A DNA stretch of 64,000 nucleotides, from NCBI RefSeq assembly GCF_000696185.1, contig NZ_KK853997.1:4258410-4322409 (forward strand). Direction: 5' to 3'. A program made the position numbers and the translations under genes. Of this stretch, positions 50,861 to 59,577 are shown one piece after another. Source of the DNA: Kitasatospora cheerisanensis KCTC 2395. Its GTDB lineage: Bacteria; Actinomycetota; Actinomycetes; Streptomycetales; Streptomycetaceae. The notes under the pieces were generated by a model, which did not search any database, had not been told where the DNA came from, and was given only the letters and a program-made list of their open reading frames with translations. Within the stretch, counting starts at the first letter, position 1. Every line of letters begins with the position of its first letter.

Positions 50861-51175
50861 TCACCTCCTGCGGATCATGGCGGTGTCGTGCCGGGTCCGG
50901 GCGGATCCGCCGTGCCGTTTGGGCTCGCCCACCACCGTCCAGTCGCGGCCCCGCCACACCGCCCGCGACCACGGCCCGGCCGGGAGCTGACGGGCGATCA
51001 CCCGGTAGAGGGTCACGTCGACATAGCCCAGCTGCCCGGCCTCCTCCGACGACGACGGCTGCACCCTGCACCGGACGGTGACGGGCGGCCCCTCGGGGCC
51101 GCGGGTGCCGTCCGGCTGCACCGGGCCGGCCGGGTAGACGGTGACGGTGTCGGGCCCGCCGTCGAGCAGCGACAC
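50861..51175 (-). CDS. Head-closure/stopper-like protein
   Basis: 104 residues from the GTG at 51175. The fold is beta-rich: DTVTVYPAGPVQPDGTRG, VTVRCRVQPSSSEEAG and WRGRDWTVVGEP, as in small stopper proteins. It lies between two connector genes in the head-tail module. Confidence 0.6.
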   Translation of the reverse strand: MSLLDGGPDTVTVYPAGPVQPDGTRGPEGPPVTVRCRVQPSSSEEAGQLGYVDVTLYRVIARQLPAGPWSRAVWRGRDWTVVGEPKRHGGSARTRHDTAMIRRR

Positions 51176-51178
51176 CGC

Positions 51179-51574
51179 TCACCACCAACTCGGGTCGCCG
51201 CCCACTACCGTGGTGGCGCGCGGATTGTACGGGGTGATGGTGAACGCGCCCTTGCCGCGGGTCAGCATCCGCTCCTCGTCGGGCAACAGGGTCAGGTAGC
51301 CGGACGCGGCCGCGGCGGCAAGTTGGTACTGGTAGTCGCCGTCCATCTCCATCCGCAGGCCCTCGGGGTTGCGGGCGATCCGGGCCACCATGCTGGCCTC
51401 GACGTAGTCGACGGTCTCCTGCGCGAGCGTCCCCGCCGCGACCCGGGCCAGCACGTCCGGATGGAGGCCGAACAGGTAGGCCTCGGCCTGGACGATCAGG
51501 GCCTCGATCTGCTCGTCGGTCAGCGGAGTCCCCTGCGGGCACAGCGCCTTGACCTGTGCGACGGTCGCGGTCAC
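51179..51574 (-). CDS. Head-tail connector protein (Gp15/Gp19-like)
   Basis: 131 residues from the GTG at 51574, directly after the glycosyltransferase stop (overlapping GTGA). TATVAQVKALCPQGTPLTDEQI, an EAYLFGLHPDVL helix and LRMEMDGDYQYQL fit adaptor proteins that bind the portal ring. It is the first connector gene. Confidence 0.68.
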   Translation of the reverse strand: MTATVAQVKALCPQGTPLTDEQIEALIVQAEAYLFGLHPDVLARVAAGTLAQETVDYVEASMVARIARNPEGLRMEMDGDYQYQLAAAAASGYLTLLPDEERMLTRGKGAFTITPYNPRATTVVGGDPSWW

Positions 51575-51578
51575 CGGG

Positions 51579-52583
51579 TCACTCCTTCCGGTCGGCGAGG
51601 GCCTCGACGGCGTCGCACCAGGCCGCCAGGTCGGCGGCCGGGTCCAGCTCGGCGGAACGATTCAGCGCCTTCTTCGACGCCGCCGCCCACGCCTTCGGGG
51701 CGAGCAGGCGGCGGATCTCCGCCTCCCACGCGTCCACGTCGCCGCGGTCGACGAACACGCCGGCCGGGCCGAGGGACTCGGTCAGGCCCGGCGTGGGGTG
51801 CGCGACCACGGGGATCCCGGACGCCATGGCCTCCACCCCGACCCGGCCCCACGACTCGTACGAGCTGGGCATCAGCACGACCCGGGTCCGGGCGTACACC
51901 CGGTCCCGCATCAGCGCCCCGGGCACCGACGGCAGCACCTCGACGTTGTCGGGCACGACCGCGGGCACCACCTGCTCGCCGTACGAGCCCTGCACCGCGA
52001 GGAAGCCGACGTCGGGCATCCGCTCGGCGAGCTCCCACAGCAGCGGGCCGCCCTTCGCCTCGCACAGGTTCACCAGGGTGACCCGGTCGCCGGCGGGAGT
52101 GGTCGCGTAGTCCTCGGCGACCACGGGCGGCCGGACCGTCAGGTCCGCGGGCGGGACCAGGCGGTGGGCGCCGTAGAAGTCGGCTGCCGCCTCGGCTGTC
52201 CAGGCGGCGTTGTACACCGCCAGGTCGCACGCGGCGGCGCCCGCGAAGGAGGGCGCGTGGGTGTTGTGGACGAGCGCGACGGTCGGGACATCCCAGGCGC
52301 GGCCGTAGGCGGCGAGCGCCGGCACGCCGTCCAGGTGCCCGACCAGGACGTCCGCGCCCTGGCCGGCGAGCGGGAAGTACGACGCCTGGAGCGGGAACAC
52401 CTGGACGCCGTCGATCTCGTACCGGCCGGGCAGGCCGGCGCCGTACCGGTGGAGGTGGACCTGGACGTCGTGGCCGCGCGCGGCGAGCGCGCGGAGCATG
52501 GTGTGCAGCATCCACTCGGCGCCCGCGTTGTGGTCCGGCGGGTAGCCGTGCACCCGCGCGACGACCCGCAGCGGGCGGCCCAT
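51579..52583 (-). CDS. GT4-type glycosyltransferase inside the capsid-connector module
   Basis: 334 residues from ATG 52583, which overlaps the capsid gene's stop. The N-terminal Rossmann domain begins RVVARVHGYPPDHNAGAEWM. The C-terminal GT-B domain holds VVLMPSSYESWGRVGVEAMASG, the GT4 EX7E-like donor site, followed by VVAHPTPGLTE. Both domains are complete. Its place between major capsid and connector genes, tightly coupled to the capsid gene, suggests a role in sugar-decorating the virion. Virion glycosylation by phage-encoded enzymes is known in some actinophages; here it is inferred. Confidence 0.85.
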   Translation of the reverse strand: MGRPLRVVARVHGYPPDHNAGAEWMLHTMLRALAARGHDVQVHLHRYGAGLPGRYEIDGVQVFPLQASYFPLAGQGADVLVGHLDGVPALAAYGRAWDVPTVALVHNTHAPSFAGAAACDLAVYNAAWTAEAAADFYGAHRLVPPADLTVRPPVVAEDYATTPAGDRVTLVNLCEAKGGPLLWELAERMPDVGFLAVQGSYGEQVVPAVVPDNVEVLPSVPGALMRDRVYARTRVVLMPSSYESWGRVGVEAMASGIPVVAHPTPGLTESLGPAGVFVDRGDVDAWEAEIRRLLAPKAWAAASKKALNRSAELDPAADLAAWCDAVEALADRKE

Positions 52584-53539
52584 CAGCTGCCGCCGCCGGC
52601 GGCGACGTACTTGACGAACGCGTTCTCGTCGCCGATGACGAACCCGAAGTGGGCCTCGCACAGCAGCAGGACCAGGTTCTCCTGGAACGCGCTGTGCCAG
52701 TTGCCGTCGGCGTCCTTGTAGTTGGCCTCGGTGGACAGCTTCATGGTGATGTCCATGCCGACGCCGTAGGCGCACTGCGACCAGTCGCCGCCGATCATCC
52801 GCAGGCCGGTGTCGGAGGTGCCCGAGGCGCGGACCAGCTTGCCGGAGATGCCCCGGGAGTAGTCCAGCGGCAGGCCGAGCAGGGAGCCCGCGCCGGCCGC
52901 GCCGGGGCCGAGGGCCGAGGTCGTGTCGACGAACAGCGGGCGGCCGTTGTTGTCGACGGCGTTCAGCAGCTGCGGGCGCAGGCGCGGGTCGGCGACCCAG
53001 CCGGTGACGTCGTAGTTGTCGTCGATGACGAGCGCCTCGCCGTCGACGATGTCCTTCCAGATGCCGCCGTTGGTCTTGGTGGCGGTGCCGAGGGTGATGG
53101 AGTTCGTGGTCTCGGCGAGGTGGTCGTCGAACGGGCCGGCCGCACCGGACGGCGTCTTGCCGTGGATCGCGGCGAGGTCGAACGCCCGGGACAGGGCGAC
53201 GGGCAGGTCCTGCTGGATCTGCGAGTACAGGCCGGCGGCGTTGGACCGCGCGACCTCCTCCGAGACCGGGACCAACACTGCGACCTTCTTGCCGGCCATG
53301 GTCTTGACGGTCATGGACTCGGTTCCGGTCGGCTTCGAGCCGCCCTCGTTGACCCATCCCGCGTTCGGGATGTCCATGCTGACCGGGATCGCGGTCGACG
53401 CGGTCATCGACAGCGGGATGCGGCGGGCGCGCTGCATCACCGCGCTGGTCTCCGCGACCCGGTTGAAGATGGGTGCGGTGATGGTCGGCGGCAGCAGCGT
53501 GGAGTTGACGTTGCTCAGCTTGACGGGTGCGTCAGCCAT
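52583..53539 (-). CDS. Major capsid protein (HK97 fold)
   Basis: 318 residues from ATG 53539. The N-arm (MADAPVKLSNVNSTLLPPTITAP) and the central strand-helix pattern (VPVSEEVARSNAAGLYSQIQ; GISGKLVRASGTSD) match HK97-fold actinophage capsids; a C-terminal hydrophobic LLLCEAHFGFVIGDE block closes the P domain. It follows a scaffold gene, as expected. Assembly of hundreds of copies forms the icosahedral head. Confidence 0.88.
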   Translation of the reverse strand: MADAPVKLSNVNSTLLPPTITAPIFNRVAETSAVMQRARRIPLSMTASTAIPVSMDIPNAGWVNEGGSKPTGTESMTVKTMAGKKVAVLVPVSEEVARSNAAGLYSQIQQDLPVALSRAFDLAAIHGKTPSGAAGPFDDHLAETTNSITLGTATKTNGGIWKDIVDGEALVIDDNYDVTGWVADPRLRPQLLNAVDNNGRPLFVDTTSALGPGAAGAGSLLGLPLDYSRGISGKLVRASGTSDTGLRMIGGDWSQCAYGVGMDITMKLSTEANYKDADGNWHSAFQENLVLLLCEAHFGFVIGDENAFVKYVAAGGGS

Positions 53540-53563
53540 GGTGCCCTCCTCGGGCGTTGGGCC

Positions 53564-54070
53564 CTAGGAGAGGGCGGAGTTGATGAGCTGGGCGAACTGC
53601 TGGGCGGGGTCGCCCGGGGCAGGGGTTCCGCCGCCCTGGAGCGGGTCGGGGGAGGGCATGCGCGGGCCCGGTGCGGGCAGCAGCGCGGCGAGCGCCTTCG
53701 CGTCGGTCTCCATCGCGGCCTGGTCGGCTCCCTGGAGGCGGGCGACCAGTGCGTCCGGCAGGCCGTACTGGCGGCCCAGGCGCTCCCGCGTGGCGGCGAG
53801 CTCCGCGGCGGCGGCCCGGTCGGCTGCGGCCTGGAGGGCCTGCTGGGCGGCGGCCGGGTCCGGAGCGGCGGCAAGCTTCGCGGCCGCGGCGGCGAGTTCG
53901 GCGGCGCTGGTGCTCGCCGCCTGCTGGGCGGCCGTCAGCTGGCCGGTCAGCCCGTCGAGGTGGGCCCGCGCCCAGTCGGGCAGCTCGGCGAGCTGCTCGG
54001 CCGTCGGCGGCCCGGACGGTGTGGCGGGCGGCGGCGGGGTGTTCGGGTCGGGCGTGGGCGGGGTGGACAC
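53564..54070 (-). CDS. Scaffolding protein
   Basis: 168 residues from ATG 54070. A Pro/Thr-rich N-terminus is followed by Ala/Gln/Glu-rich helices (DGLTGQLTAAQQAASTSAAEL) and an acidic Pro-containing tail. Composition and position between portal and capsid are those of internal scaffold proteins removed in head maturation. No enzyme motif. Confidence 0.75.
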   Translation of the reverse strand: MSTPPTPDPNTPPPPATPSGPPTAEQLAELPDWARAHLDGLTGQLTAAQQAASTSAAELAAAAAKLAAAPDPAAAQQALQAAADRAAAAELAATRERLGRQYGLPDALVARLQGADQAAMETDAKALAALLPAPGPRMPSPDPLQGGGTPAPGDPAQQFAQLINSALS

Positions 54071-54080
54071 AGGGGCCTCC

Positions 54081-56498
54081 TCAGGAGCGGCGGTTGGTGG
54101 GCAGGCCGCGGCGGCGCACGGTGCGGCGGCGGGCGGCGACCGCGCGGTTGAACGCCCGGGTGGCCTCGGCGCCGCTCAGCCCGTCGGTGGCCTCGGCCCA
54201 CAGGTCGCGCCAGACCTGCGACCCGTCGGGCATGTGGTCGGCGCGGGAGTACACGGGCACGATCTGGCAGTGGCACAGGTCGTGGTACTTCGTCAGGTCG
54301 TCGAGCGAGACCGGCGGGCCGCCGGCCAGGCCCGCGCTGTCGCGGCTCTTGTAGACCGCGCCGCGGCTGGCGAGCATCGCGCAGAAGGCGCACGGGCTGC
54401 TGTCGGTGACGCGGGCCCAGCCGATCACCCGGGTGTCGCGGCGGCCGGACTGCTCGGCCATGTCCCGGCCGGCGCGCAGCACCTCGCGGTCGGCGGCGCC
54501 GGCGGCGGTGACGGACGAGTCCAGCATCAGGTCGTCGAGCTCGGCGAGGAACTCCGCGTCGTCCAGGCGGCCGCGGGCGTGGTCCTCCTCGGCGGTGTTC
54601 AGGCGCCGCTCGGCGTGGACCGGGCCGGTCACCCACAGGCTGGTGCGCGCGGCCTCGTCCATGGACTCCTCGTCCAGGTCCGGCCACTCGAAGTCGTCCA
54701 CCGGCACCGGCCGTTGGTCGGCCGGGGTGGCGCGGTAGCGGTCGCCGGACATGTGCGCCCAGTCGCGTCGCAGGGCGCCGACCGTGGTGCGGCGCGGGTG
54801 CGGGCCCGGGCCGATCGGCGGCAGGGTGTGCCCGGTCTCCAGCGCGCGGTGCAGGCGGGTGTAGGAGACGGCGAGTTGCTCGGACGCGCCGCGGGCCGGA
54901 CGGATCCGGCCCAGCGACGCGTCCACCCACCGCCCGGCGGACGCGGCCGGCGCGCCGGGGCGCACCATCTTCTGCCAGTCCGCCATCACCCCGGCGGCCA
55001 CCCGCGCGCCGAGGCGAGCCTGTGCGGTGCGGTGGGAGTCGGTCAGCGCGGCAGCCTCATCCGCCGGCACCGATGCCCACCTCCCCCGGTCCGGGGCGGT
55101 CTGGAGGCGGTCGAGCGAGGCAGCCAGGCGCGCGGACGGGTCCGTCTCCTGCCACAGCTCGGCGATGCGCTCCTGCTCGGATACCGGCAGGCCGAGCGCC
55201 TCCGGCCCGTACGCGGGCGGGAATACCTTGCTCGCGACCATCTTCTGCACGTAGTCCGCTTTCGCGGCCATCGTCGGCGTCGCCGGATCCCGCCACACGG
55301 TGGCCAGGCGCTCCAGGCCGGCCGGCAGGCGGCCCTTGGTGGCGATCCACAGCGCCAGGCGCATCACCTGCTCCCACGCCCCGCTGAAACTCCGCTGGCG
55401 GCGCTCGCAGTTCTTCACCAGCCGGGCCTCCTCCGCCCGGATCGCGTCCGCGCTGGAGGGGTTGTCCGCGCCGGCCGCGAAGTAGGAGAGCGGCACGCCC
55501 TGGAGGGAGGCGGCCAGCTTGCCGTAGGTGAGGATCGCCGTCTCGAAGTTCCGCAGCTCGGCGGCCTGGAACTGCCCGGCCTTGGCCTGCTCGTTGGCGA
55601 GCGCCCACACCTTGCCGAGGTAGGACTCCCATGCCGGGACCTGGTTGCCGTTGGCGTCCTGGAAGTCCTCCTGGCTCGCGCCGAGGACGTAGCGCTGCGG
55701 GACGGCCTGGAACTCGCTGGCGACCTGCATGTTCGTCAGGGCCCGGCAGCAGGCGTCCGCGACCGGGATCACCCGCAGCATCTCGGAGCGGCCGGCCCGG
55801 TACGAGGTCCGCGGCCGGTTGATCAGCGGGACCACCGGAATCTCCGGCATGTCCGAGTAGCTGCGGTCCACGACGGTCCAGCGGCCGTCCTGCATGCGGA
55901 CCAGCTGGATCGTCAGCCCGGGCCTCGGCCAGAGCGTCGCGGCAGAGGCCTGGCTGAAGCGCTGGAACTCCGGCCGGTCGACCTGCCGCGGGTCCTGGAC
56001 GAACCGGGCCGCGGCCGTCACCCGGCGGGTGGCGGGCGAGCGTTCGTGGATCATCCACTGCGGGCCCTCGACGGTGATCACCGGATCCCCGAGCGCGTCG
56101 GCGCCGACGACCACGTAGGAGCGGCCCAGGGCCAGCGCATCCAGGTGGCCCATCTGGGACTCCTCGTCCAGGCCGTTGGCCTGCCAGAAGTTCCACAGGT
56201 CGTCCGACGGCGCGTCGGAGGTGGACGCCCGGAACCCCTCGACGTCCAACCTCTCCTCGACCGTGTCGACGGCCTGCGCGGGCCAGGCGATCACCGTGGT
56301 CAGCGGCTCCCACCCGGGCGGGACGTTCAGGCCGATCGAGCGCATGTACCGGTCGGCGTCGTAGTAGCGCTGCAGCACGTCCAGGCCGCCCTGGCTGGCG
56401 GGCGCGTTGCGGTCCTGCTGGAGCCGCATCCACAGCCGGTCCAGCAACTGCTGCTCGTCCGCGGTCAGCTGGTCCGGCAGCAGGAGAGGAGTCGCCAC
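54081..56498 (-). CDS. Portal protein fused to MuF-like minor capsid domain
   Basis: 805 residues in one frame from ATG 56498. Residues 1-480 are a phage portal: LLDRLWMRLQQD start and a DNPSSADAIRAEEARLVKNCE region typical of SPP1/actinophage portals. Residues about 500-805 are a MuF-like domain that includes CAFCAMLASRGAVYKS and a later HDLCHC pair, a likely zinc-type Cys/His cluster. The fusion is unusual, since portal and MuF proteins are usually separate genes. It packages and lets DNA pass through the head-tail vertex. Confidence 0.82.
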   Translation of the reverse strand: MATPLLLPDQLTADEQQLLDRLWMRLQQDRNAPASQGGLDVLQRYYDADRYMRSIGLNVPPGWEPLTTVIAWPAQAVDTVEERLDVEGFRASTSDAPSDDLWNFWQANGLDEESQMGHLDALALGRSYVVVGADALGDPVITVEGPQWMIHERSPATRRVTAAARFVQDPRQVDRPEFQRFSQASAATLWPRPGLTIQLVRMQDGRWTVVDRSYSDMPEIPVVPLINRPRTSYRAGRSEMLRVIPVADACCRALTNMQVASEFQAVPQRYVLGASQEDFQDANGNQVPAWESYLGKVWALANEQAKAGQFQAAELRNFETAILTYGKLAASLQGVPLSYFAAGADNPSSADAIRAEEARLVKNCERRQRSFSGAWEQVMRLALWIATKGRLPAGLERLATVWRDPATPTMAAKADYVQKMVASKVFPPAYGPEALGLPVSEQERIAELWQETDPSARLAASLDRLQTAPDRGRWASVPADEAAALTDSHRTAQARLGARVAAGVMADWQKMVRPGAPAASAGRWVDASLGRIRPARGASEQLAVSYTRLHRALETGHTLPPIGPGPHPRRTTVGALRRDWAHMSGDRYRATPADQRPVPVDDFEWPDLDEESMDEAARTSLWVTGPVHAERRLNTAEEDHARGRLDDAEFLAELDDLMLDSSVTAAGAADREVLRAGRDMAEQSGRRDTRVIGWARVTDSSPCAFCAMLASRGAVYKSRDSAGLAGGPPVSLDDLTKYHDLCHCQIVPVYSRADHMPDGSQVWRDLWAEATDGLSGAEATRAFNRAVAARRRTVRRRGLPTNRRS

Positions 56499-56516
56499 GA
56501 CGGCCTCCTCTCGGTC

Positions 56517-58166
56517 TCAGCGGAGCACCAGCACGGTGCGGCGGGTGACGTTCTTCGACAGGGCGTCCAGGCGGCACTGCCAGGCCAGGGTCGCGGCCAC
56601 GGCGGCGTCGATCTTCCGGGCGCTGTCCGGGTGTTCCTTGCGGATCTGCAGGCCGCTGCGGGACTCGGAGCGGCGCGCGTTGAGGACGTGCCGGGTCAGC
56701 GCCGGCCCGGTGTGCGTCAGCTCCCGGTCGACCACGGCGTCGTGGAACGCGCGCAGGGCCCGGACGATCAGCGACGCCCGGCCGCCGGTCATCCACCACT
56801 CGATCGGATGGCTGCCGGTGGACTTGACCTTCAACTGGCGGCCGTACTTGGCCTCCCAGCCCCGCACGTGCGACTCCCACTTCGCCGGGTCGGCGTACAT
56901 GCCGATCACCTTCCAGCGGGCGAACGCGGCGTCGACCTCGGCCAGCACCTCCGGGACCGGGACCTCCCAGTTCTTCCCGGCCGGACCCGACGGCTGTTCC
57001 CACACGCGGATCTCGAAAAGGTGCCCGTCGCTCACGCGGCAGCCAATCAGGGCGGTCGCGTCGGTGATACCTCGGTTGCGGCGGCGGGAGCCGTCGAAGC
57101 CCAGGACGATCTGCTCGCCCGGGCCGACCACGGTGTCCGGCGCCGCGCACCCGGCCCACTCGGGCTGGCTGATCCAGCTGTCGGTGGCGTGGGTGATCTG
57201 GTTCAGGAAGTCCGAGCGGAGCGTCTGCGGGTCGTTGCTGGTGTCCCAGAAGTCGCCGACCAGGCGGTTGATCGGCGACCAGCCCGGGGCGCACGGCGGG
57301 TCGTGCAGCACGCACCCGTCCTCGTGGTCCGAGGAGTCGCCGTAAGCCACCCGCAGGCCGGCCACGAGGGACTCGCGGTCGGTCGGGTCGGTCTCCGGCG
57401 GAGCTTCGCGGTGGTCGACCAGCAGGCCGTCGCCGCGAGTGCGGCCCTCCTGGATCGCCTTCCAGAACGCGAACGACTCCTCGGCCACGCTGCCCATGCC
57501 GGGGATGTAAGCGTTCGGGGACTCCAGGGTGGAGCCGCCGATCTTCGCGGCGTTCGATCGCAGGACCTGGGCCAGGCGGATGCCGCCGTTGGCGCGCATC
57601 CACTCCTCGGTCTGGTCCATGACGACGAACACCCCCGGGTTGCCCTTGCGGCTGGTGGCCGAGCTGGTCACCTGCTCGACCCGGCCCCGGGGCAGGTTCA
57701 CGAACGAATCGAGCGGCTCCAGGCCCGGGTACTCGTCGCACGCCGGTCCTTCGCGGAGCATCTCCAGCAGCGGAACCCAGGTGTTACGGGTCTGGTCCTC
57801 GGACACCGCAGCGACCTGCACCAGCGGGGTGCGGACCCGTTCCCAGCCCATGCCGACCGGCTCGCCGGCCGCGTCCCAGCCGTCCGGCACGACCGGGCCC
57901 AGGGCCTCGGCGCAGGCGATCGCCGCCAGGAACGGGGACTTGCCCCAGCCTCTCGGTCGGGACAGCACCCCGCGCCGAACCGCGCGCTTGCCGGTGCCCG
58001 GGTGCAGCTCGTAGTAGCGCAGGACGAACTCGGCCTGCTCGCGGGTCGGGATGAACGGCTCGTACTCCGGCCGGTCCGGCGCCGCCAGGTAGGCCATCAT
58101 CCAGTCGAGGACCTGCCAGCCCAGGGTCGGCAGTTCGCCCGGGTAGGACGGCCCCCGCCACGGCAT
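56517..58166 (-). CDS. Terminase large subunit
   Basis: 549 residues from ATG 58166, overlapping the small-subunit stop. The ATPase has Walker A SRPRGWGKSPF (about 69-79) and Walker B VFVVMDQTEEW. The C-terminal nuclease has the RNase-H-like VLGFDGSRRRN and later acidic residues. The layout is that of phage TerL packaging motors that cut concatemeric DNA. It is the first structural gene after the small subunit. Confidence 0.92.
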   Translation of the reverse strand: MPWRGPSYPGELPTLGWQVLDWMMAYLAAPDRPEYEPFIPTREQAEFVLRYYELHPGTGKRAVRRGVLSRPRGWGKSPFLAAIACAEALGPVVPDGWDAAGEPVGMGWERVRTPLVQVAAVSEDQTRNTWVPLLEMLREGPACDEYPGLEPLDSFVNLPRGRVEQVTSSATSRKGNPGVFVVMDQTEEWMRANGGIRLAQVLRSNAAKIGGSTLESPNAYIPGMGSVAEESFAFWKAIQEGRTRGDGLLVDHREAPPETDPTDRESLVAGLRVAYGDSSDHEDGCVLHDPPCAPGWSPINRLVGDFWDTSNDPQTLRSDFLNQITHATDSWISQPEWAGCAAPDTVVGPGEQIVLGFDGSRRRNRGITDATALIGCRVSDGHLFEIRVWEQPSGPAGKNWEVPVPEVLAEVDAAFARWKVIGMYADPAKWESHVRGWEAKYGRQLKVKSTGSHPIEWWMTGGRASLIVRALRAFHDAVVDRELTHTGPALTRHVLNARRSESRSGLQIRKEHPDSARKIDAAVAATLAWQCRLDALSKNVTRRTVLVLR

Positions 58167-58666
58167 CAGGGCCCCCCGGCTGCAGGCCCCTTGCCGTCAC
58201 CGGAAGATGGCAGCACCCGCAGGTTGCCGTACCGCTCGCGCGCGGCCTGGGCCCCGGAGGAGCCGCGGCCGGCGTCGGCCTGGTCGGCCTGGGCGAACTG
58301 CATCCGCAAGCGGGCCCGGTCCTCCATCGTGGCGCCGAACTTGGCTACGCGGAGCCGGAGTTCGGGTGCCGCCGAGGCGTCGCCGGACCACACCTTCGCG
58401 TGGATCAGCGCGGTGTCGAGGAGGAACTCCCAGTCGGTCGAGCTGAAGTGCTCGGCCTGCGGCGACGCGCGCCAGGTGTCCCACCACTCGCGGGTGCGCT
58501 CCGGCCAGACGAACTCGACCAGGCCGTCCTCGCCGGCGTTGATCCGGAAGTCGGGCAGCTCGGGCGCCTCGGCCTGCTCGAAGCGCAGGATGGTCTGGGC
58601 GGCCTGGTCCTTGTTGCGGCGGGCGCGGCGGGACGGGTCCTTCGGGGCGGGGCCGGTGCCGGCCAT
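58166..58666 (-). CDS. Terminase small subunit
   Basis: 166 residues from ATG 58666. A basic N-terminus (MAGTGPAPKDPSRRARRNKD), a central TEREWWDTWRASPQ-like block and a helical KFGATMEDRARLRM segment match actinophage TerS proteins of the P27 type. Its ATGA overlap with TerL couples translation. It recognises the packaging site. Confidence 0.8.
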   Translation of the reverse strand: MAGTGPAPKDPSRRARRNKDQAAQTILRFEQAEAPELPDFRINAGEDGLVEFVWPERTREWWDTWRASPQAEHFSSTDWEFLLDTALIHAKVWSGDASAAPELRLRVAKFGATMEDRARLRMQFAQADQADAGRGSSGAQAARERYGNLRVLPSSGDGKGPAAGGP

Positions 58667-58786
58667 CGGCGCTCACCTCCTCGCGGGCCAGGGGGTCGAG
58701 ATCCCCAGACCCGTACACAGGGCCAGCGCCTATACGCGTAGCGAGGCGGGGGCCCGGGGGAGGGGCCTCCCCCACCCTCGGGAGGG
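58667..58786. other. Gap between HNH and terminase genes; candidate cos region
   Basis: 120 bp without a gene. It contains a GC-rich inverted repeat (GGGGGAGGGGCCTCCCCC core) and the palindrome-like CTATACGCGTAG. In HK97-like phages cos sites lie beside the HNH and terminase genes. Confidence 0.4.
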
Positions 58787-59071
58787 TCAGGTCAGCCCGG
58801 GATGGCGCTCAGGGGGCCGCCGGCGGGTGGGCCGGTAGGCCCGGCGGGTGGCCGAGCCGCCCTCGCTGGACGACTTGACGCGGTGGCAGGGGGTGCAGAT
58901 GGCGCGGAGGTTGCTGTCGCGGTGGTCGTCGCCGCGCTGGACGTGGTCGACCTCGCGTGCGCGGCCGCCGCAGCGGTAGCAGGTGTGCCGGTCCCGGCGG
59001 AGGATGCGCTGCCGGATGGCCGGCCAGTCGACCGGGAGCCGGTCCCGGCGGGTGCTCGTCGACCAGGCCAT
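58787..59071 (-). CDS. HNH endonuclease
   Basis: 94 residues from ATG 59071. The HNH fold has zinc ligands CYRCGGRAREVDHVQRGDD and CTPCH, with the catalytic His in DHV and Asn in NLRAICTPCH. Such phage HNH proteins sit at the head of the late operon and cooperate with terminase in DNA cleavage. The basic tail may bind DNA. Confidence 0.9.
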   Translation of the reverse strand: MAWSTSTRRDRLPVDWPAIRQRILRRDRHTCYRCGGRAREVDHVQRGDDHRDSNLRAICTPCHRVKSSSEGGSATRRAYRPTRRRPPERHPGLT

Positions 59072-59187
59072 CGGGCGCCTCCTCGGGGTCAGGGCCGGAA
59101 GGTGGAGCGGCCCGCCGCGGGGGACGTTTGGCGGGCCGCGGTCTATGCGGCGGTGGGGAGTTGGCGGCCGGCGCGCTGCCGGGCAAG

Positions 59188-59225
59188 ACGAGAGCCCCGC
59201 AGCTGCTCGCTTGCGGGGCTCTCGT
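59188..59225 (-). terminator. Hairpin between HNH and HTH genes
   Basis: ACGAGAGCCCCGCA and its complement form a 14-bp stem with a 10-nt loop. It lies downstream of the HTH gene at 59297 and upstream of the HNH gene, in 225 bp that hold no other feature. Confidence 0.75.
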
Positions 59226-59296
59226 GTGGTCTGACGATCCGCCTGTTTTCGGGCATGCGGATCTCCCAAGATCGTGCGCCCTGGTCAGGGCCTGTG

Positions 59297-59497
59297 TCAA
59301 GCGGCCTTGTTGGCGGCCGCGATGTCGCGGGCGGCGATGACGTCGGCGACGCGGTAGATCGGGTGGTGGGGGCTGCCGCCGCACCGGGCGAGGTGGCCTC
59401 GGCGGACCCAGCCGCGGATGACGGCCGGGGTGACGTCGGCGGCCTGGGCGGCCTGGGCGGTGGTGAGGTAGCCGGGGGGCAGGGATATGTACTGCAT
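59297..59497 (-). CDS. Small MerR/excisionase-like HTH protein
   Basis: 66 residues from ATG 59497 (or GTG 59512). It is one winged HTH: YLTTAQAAQAADVTPAVIRG, WVRRGHLARCGG, then HPIYRVADVIAARD. This is the domain of phage excisionases and small regulators. It is upstream of the HNH gene and downstream of a strong hairpin. A regulatory or Xis-like role is plausible but unproven. Confidence 0.65.
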   Translation of the reverse strand: MQYISLPPGYLTTAQAAQAADVTPAVIRGWVRRGHLARCGGSPHHPIYRVADVIAARDIAAANKAA

Positions 59498-59515
59498 GGG
59501 GCCAGTCTGCACGTG

Positions 59516-59553
59516 CTGCTGCCGCTCACGCTGGCGAGCGTGAGCGGCAGCAG
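59516..59553. other. 17-bp perfect hairpin upstream of the HTH gene
   Basis: CTGCTGCCGCTCACGCT and its complement enclose a 4-nt GGCG loop. It lies 18 bp upstream of the HTH gene and 24 bp past the stop at 59578. It may be a terminator for the upstream gene or an operator. Confidence 0.65.
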
Positions 59554-59577
59554 TTGACGGTCGATCAGCGGTCTCGG

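Noticed and set aside
53580..58838. A 1,752-codon plus-strand open frame
   Set aside because: Antisense to capsid, portal and terminase genes with no recognisable domain; the minus-strand frames carry clear phage families.
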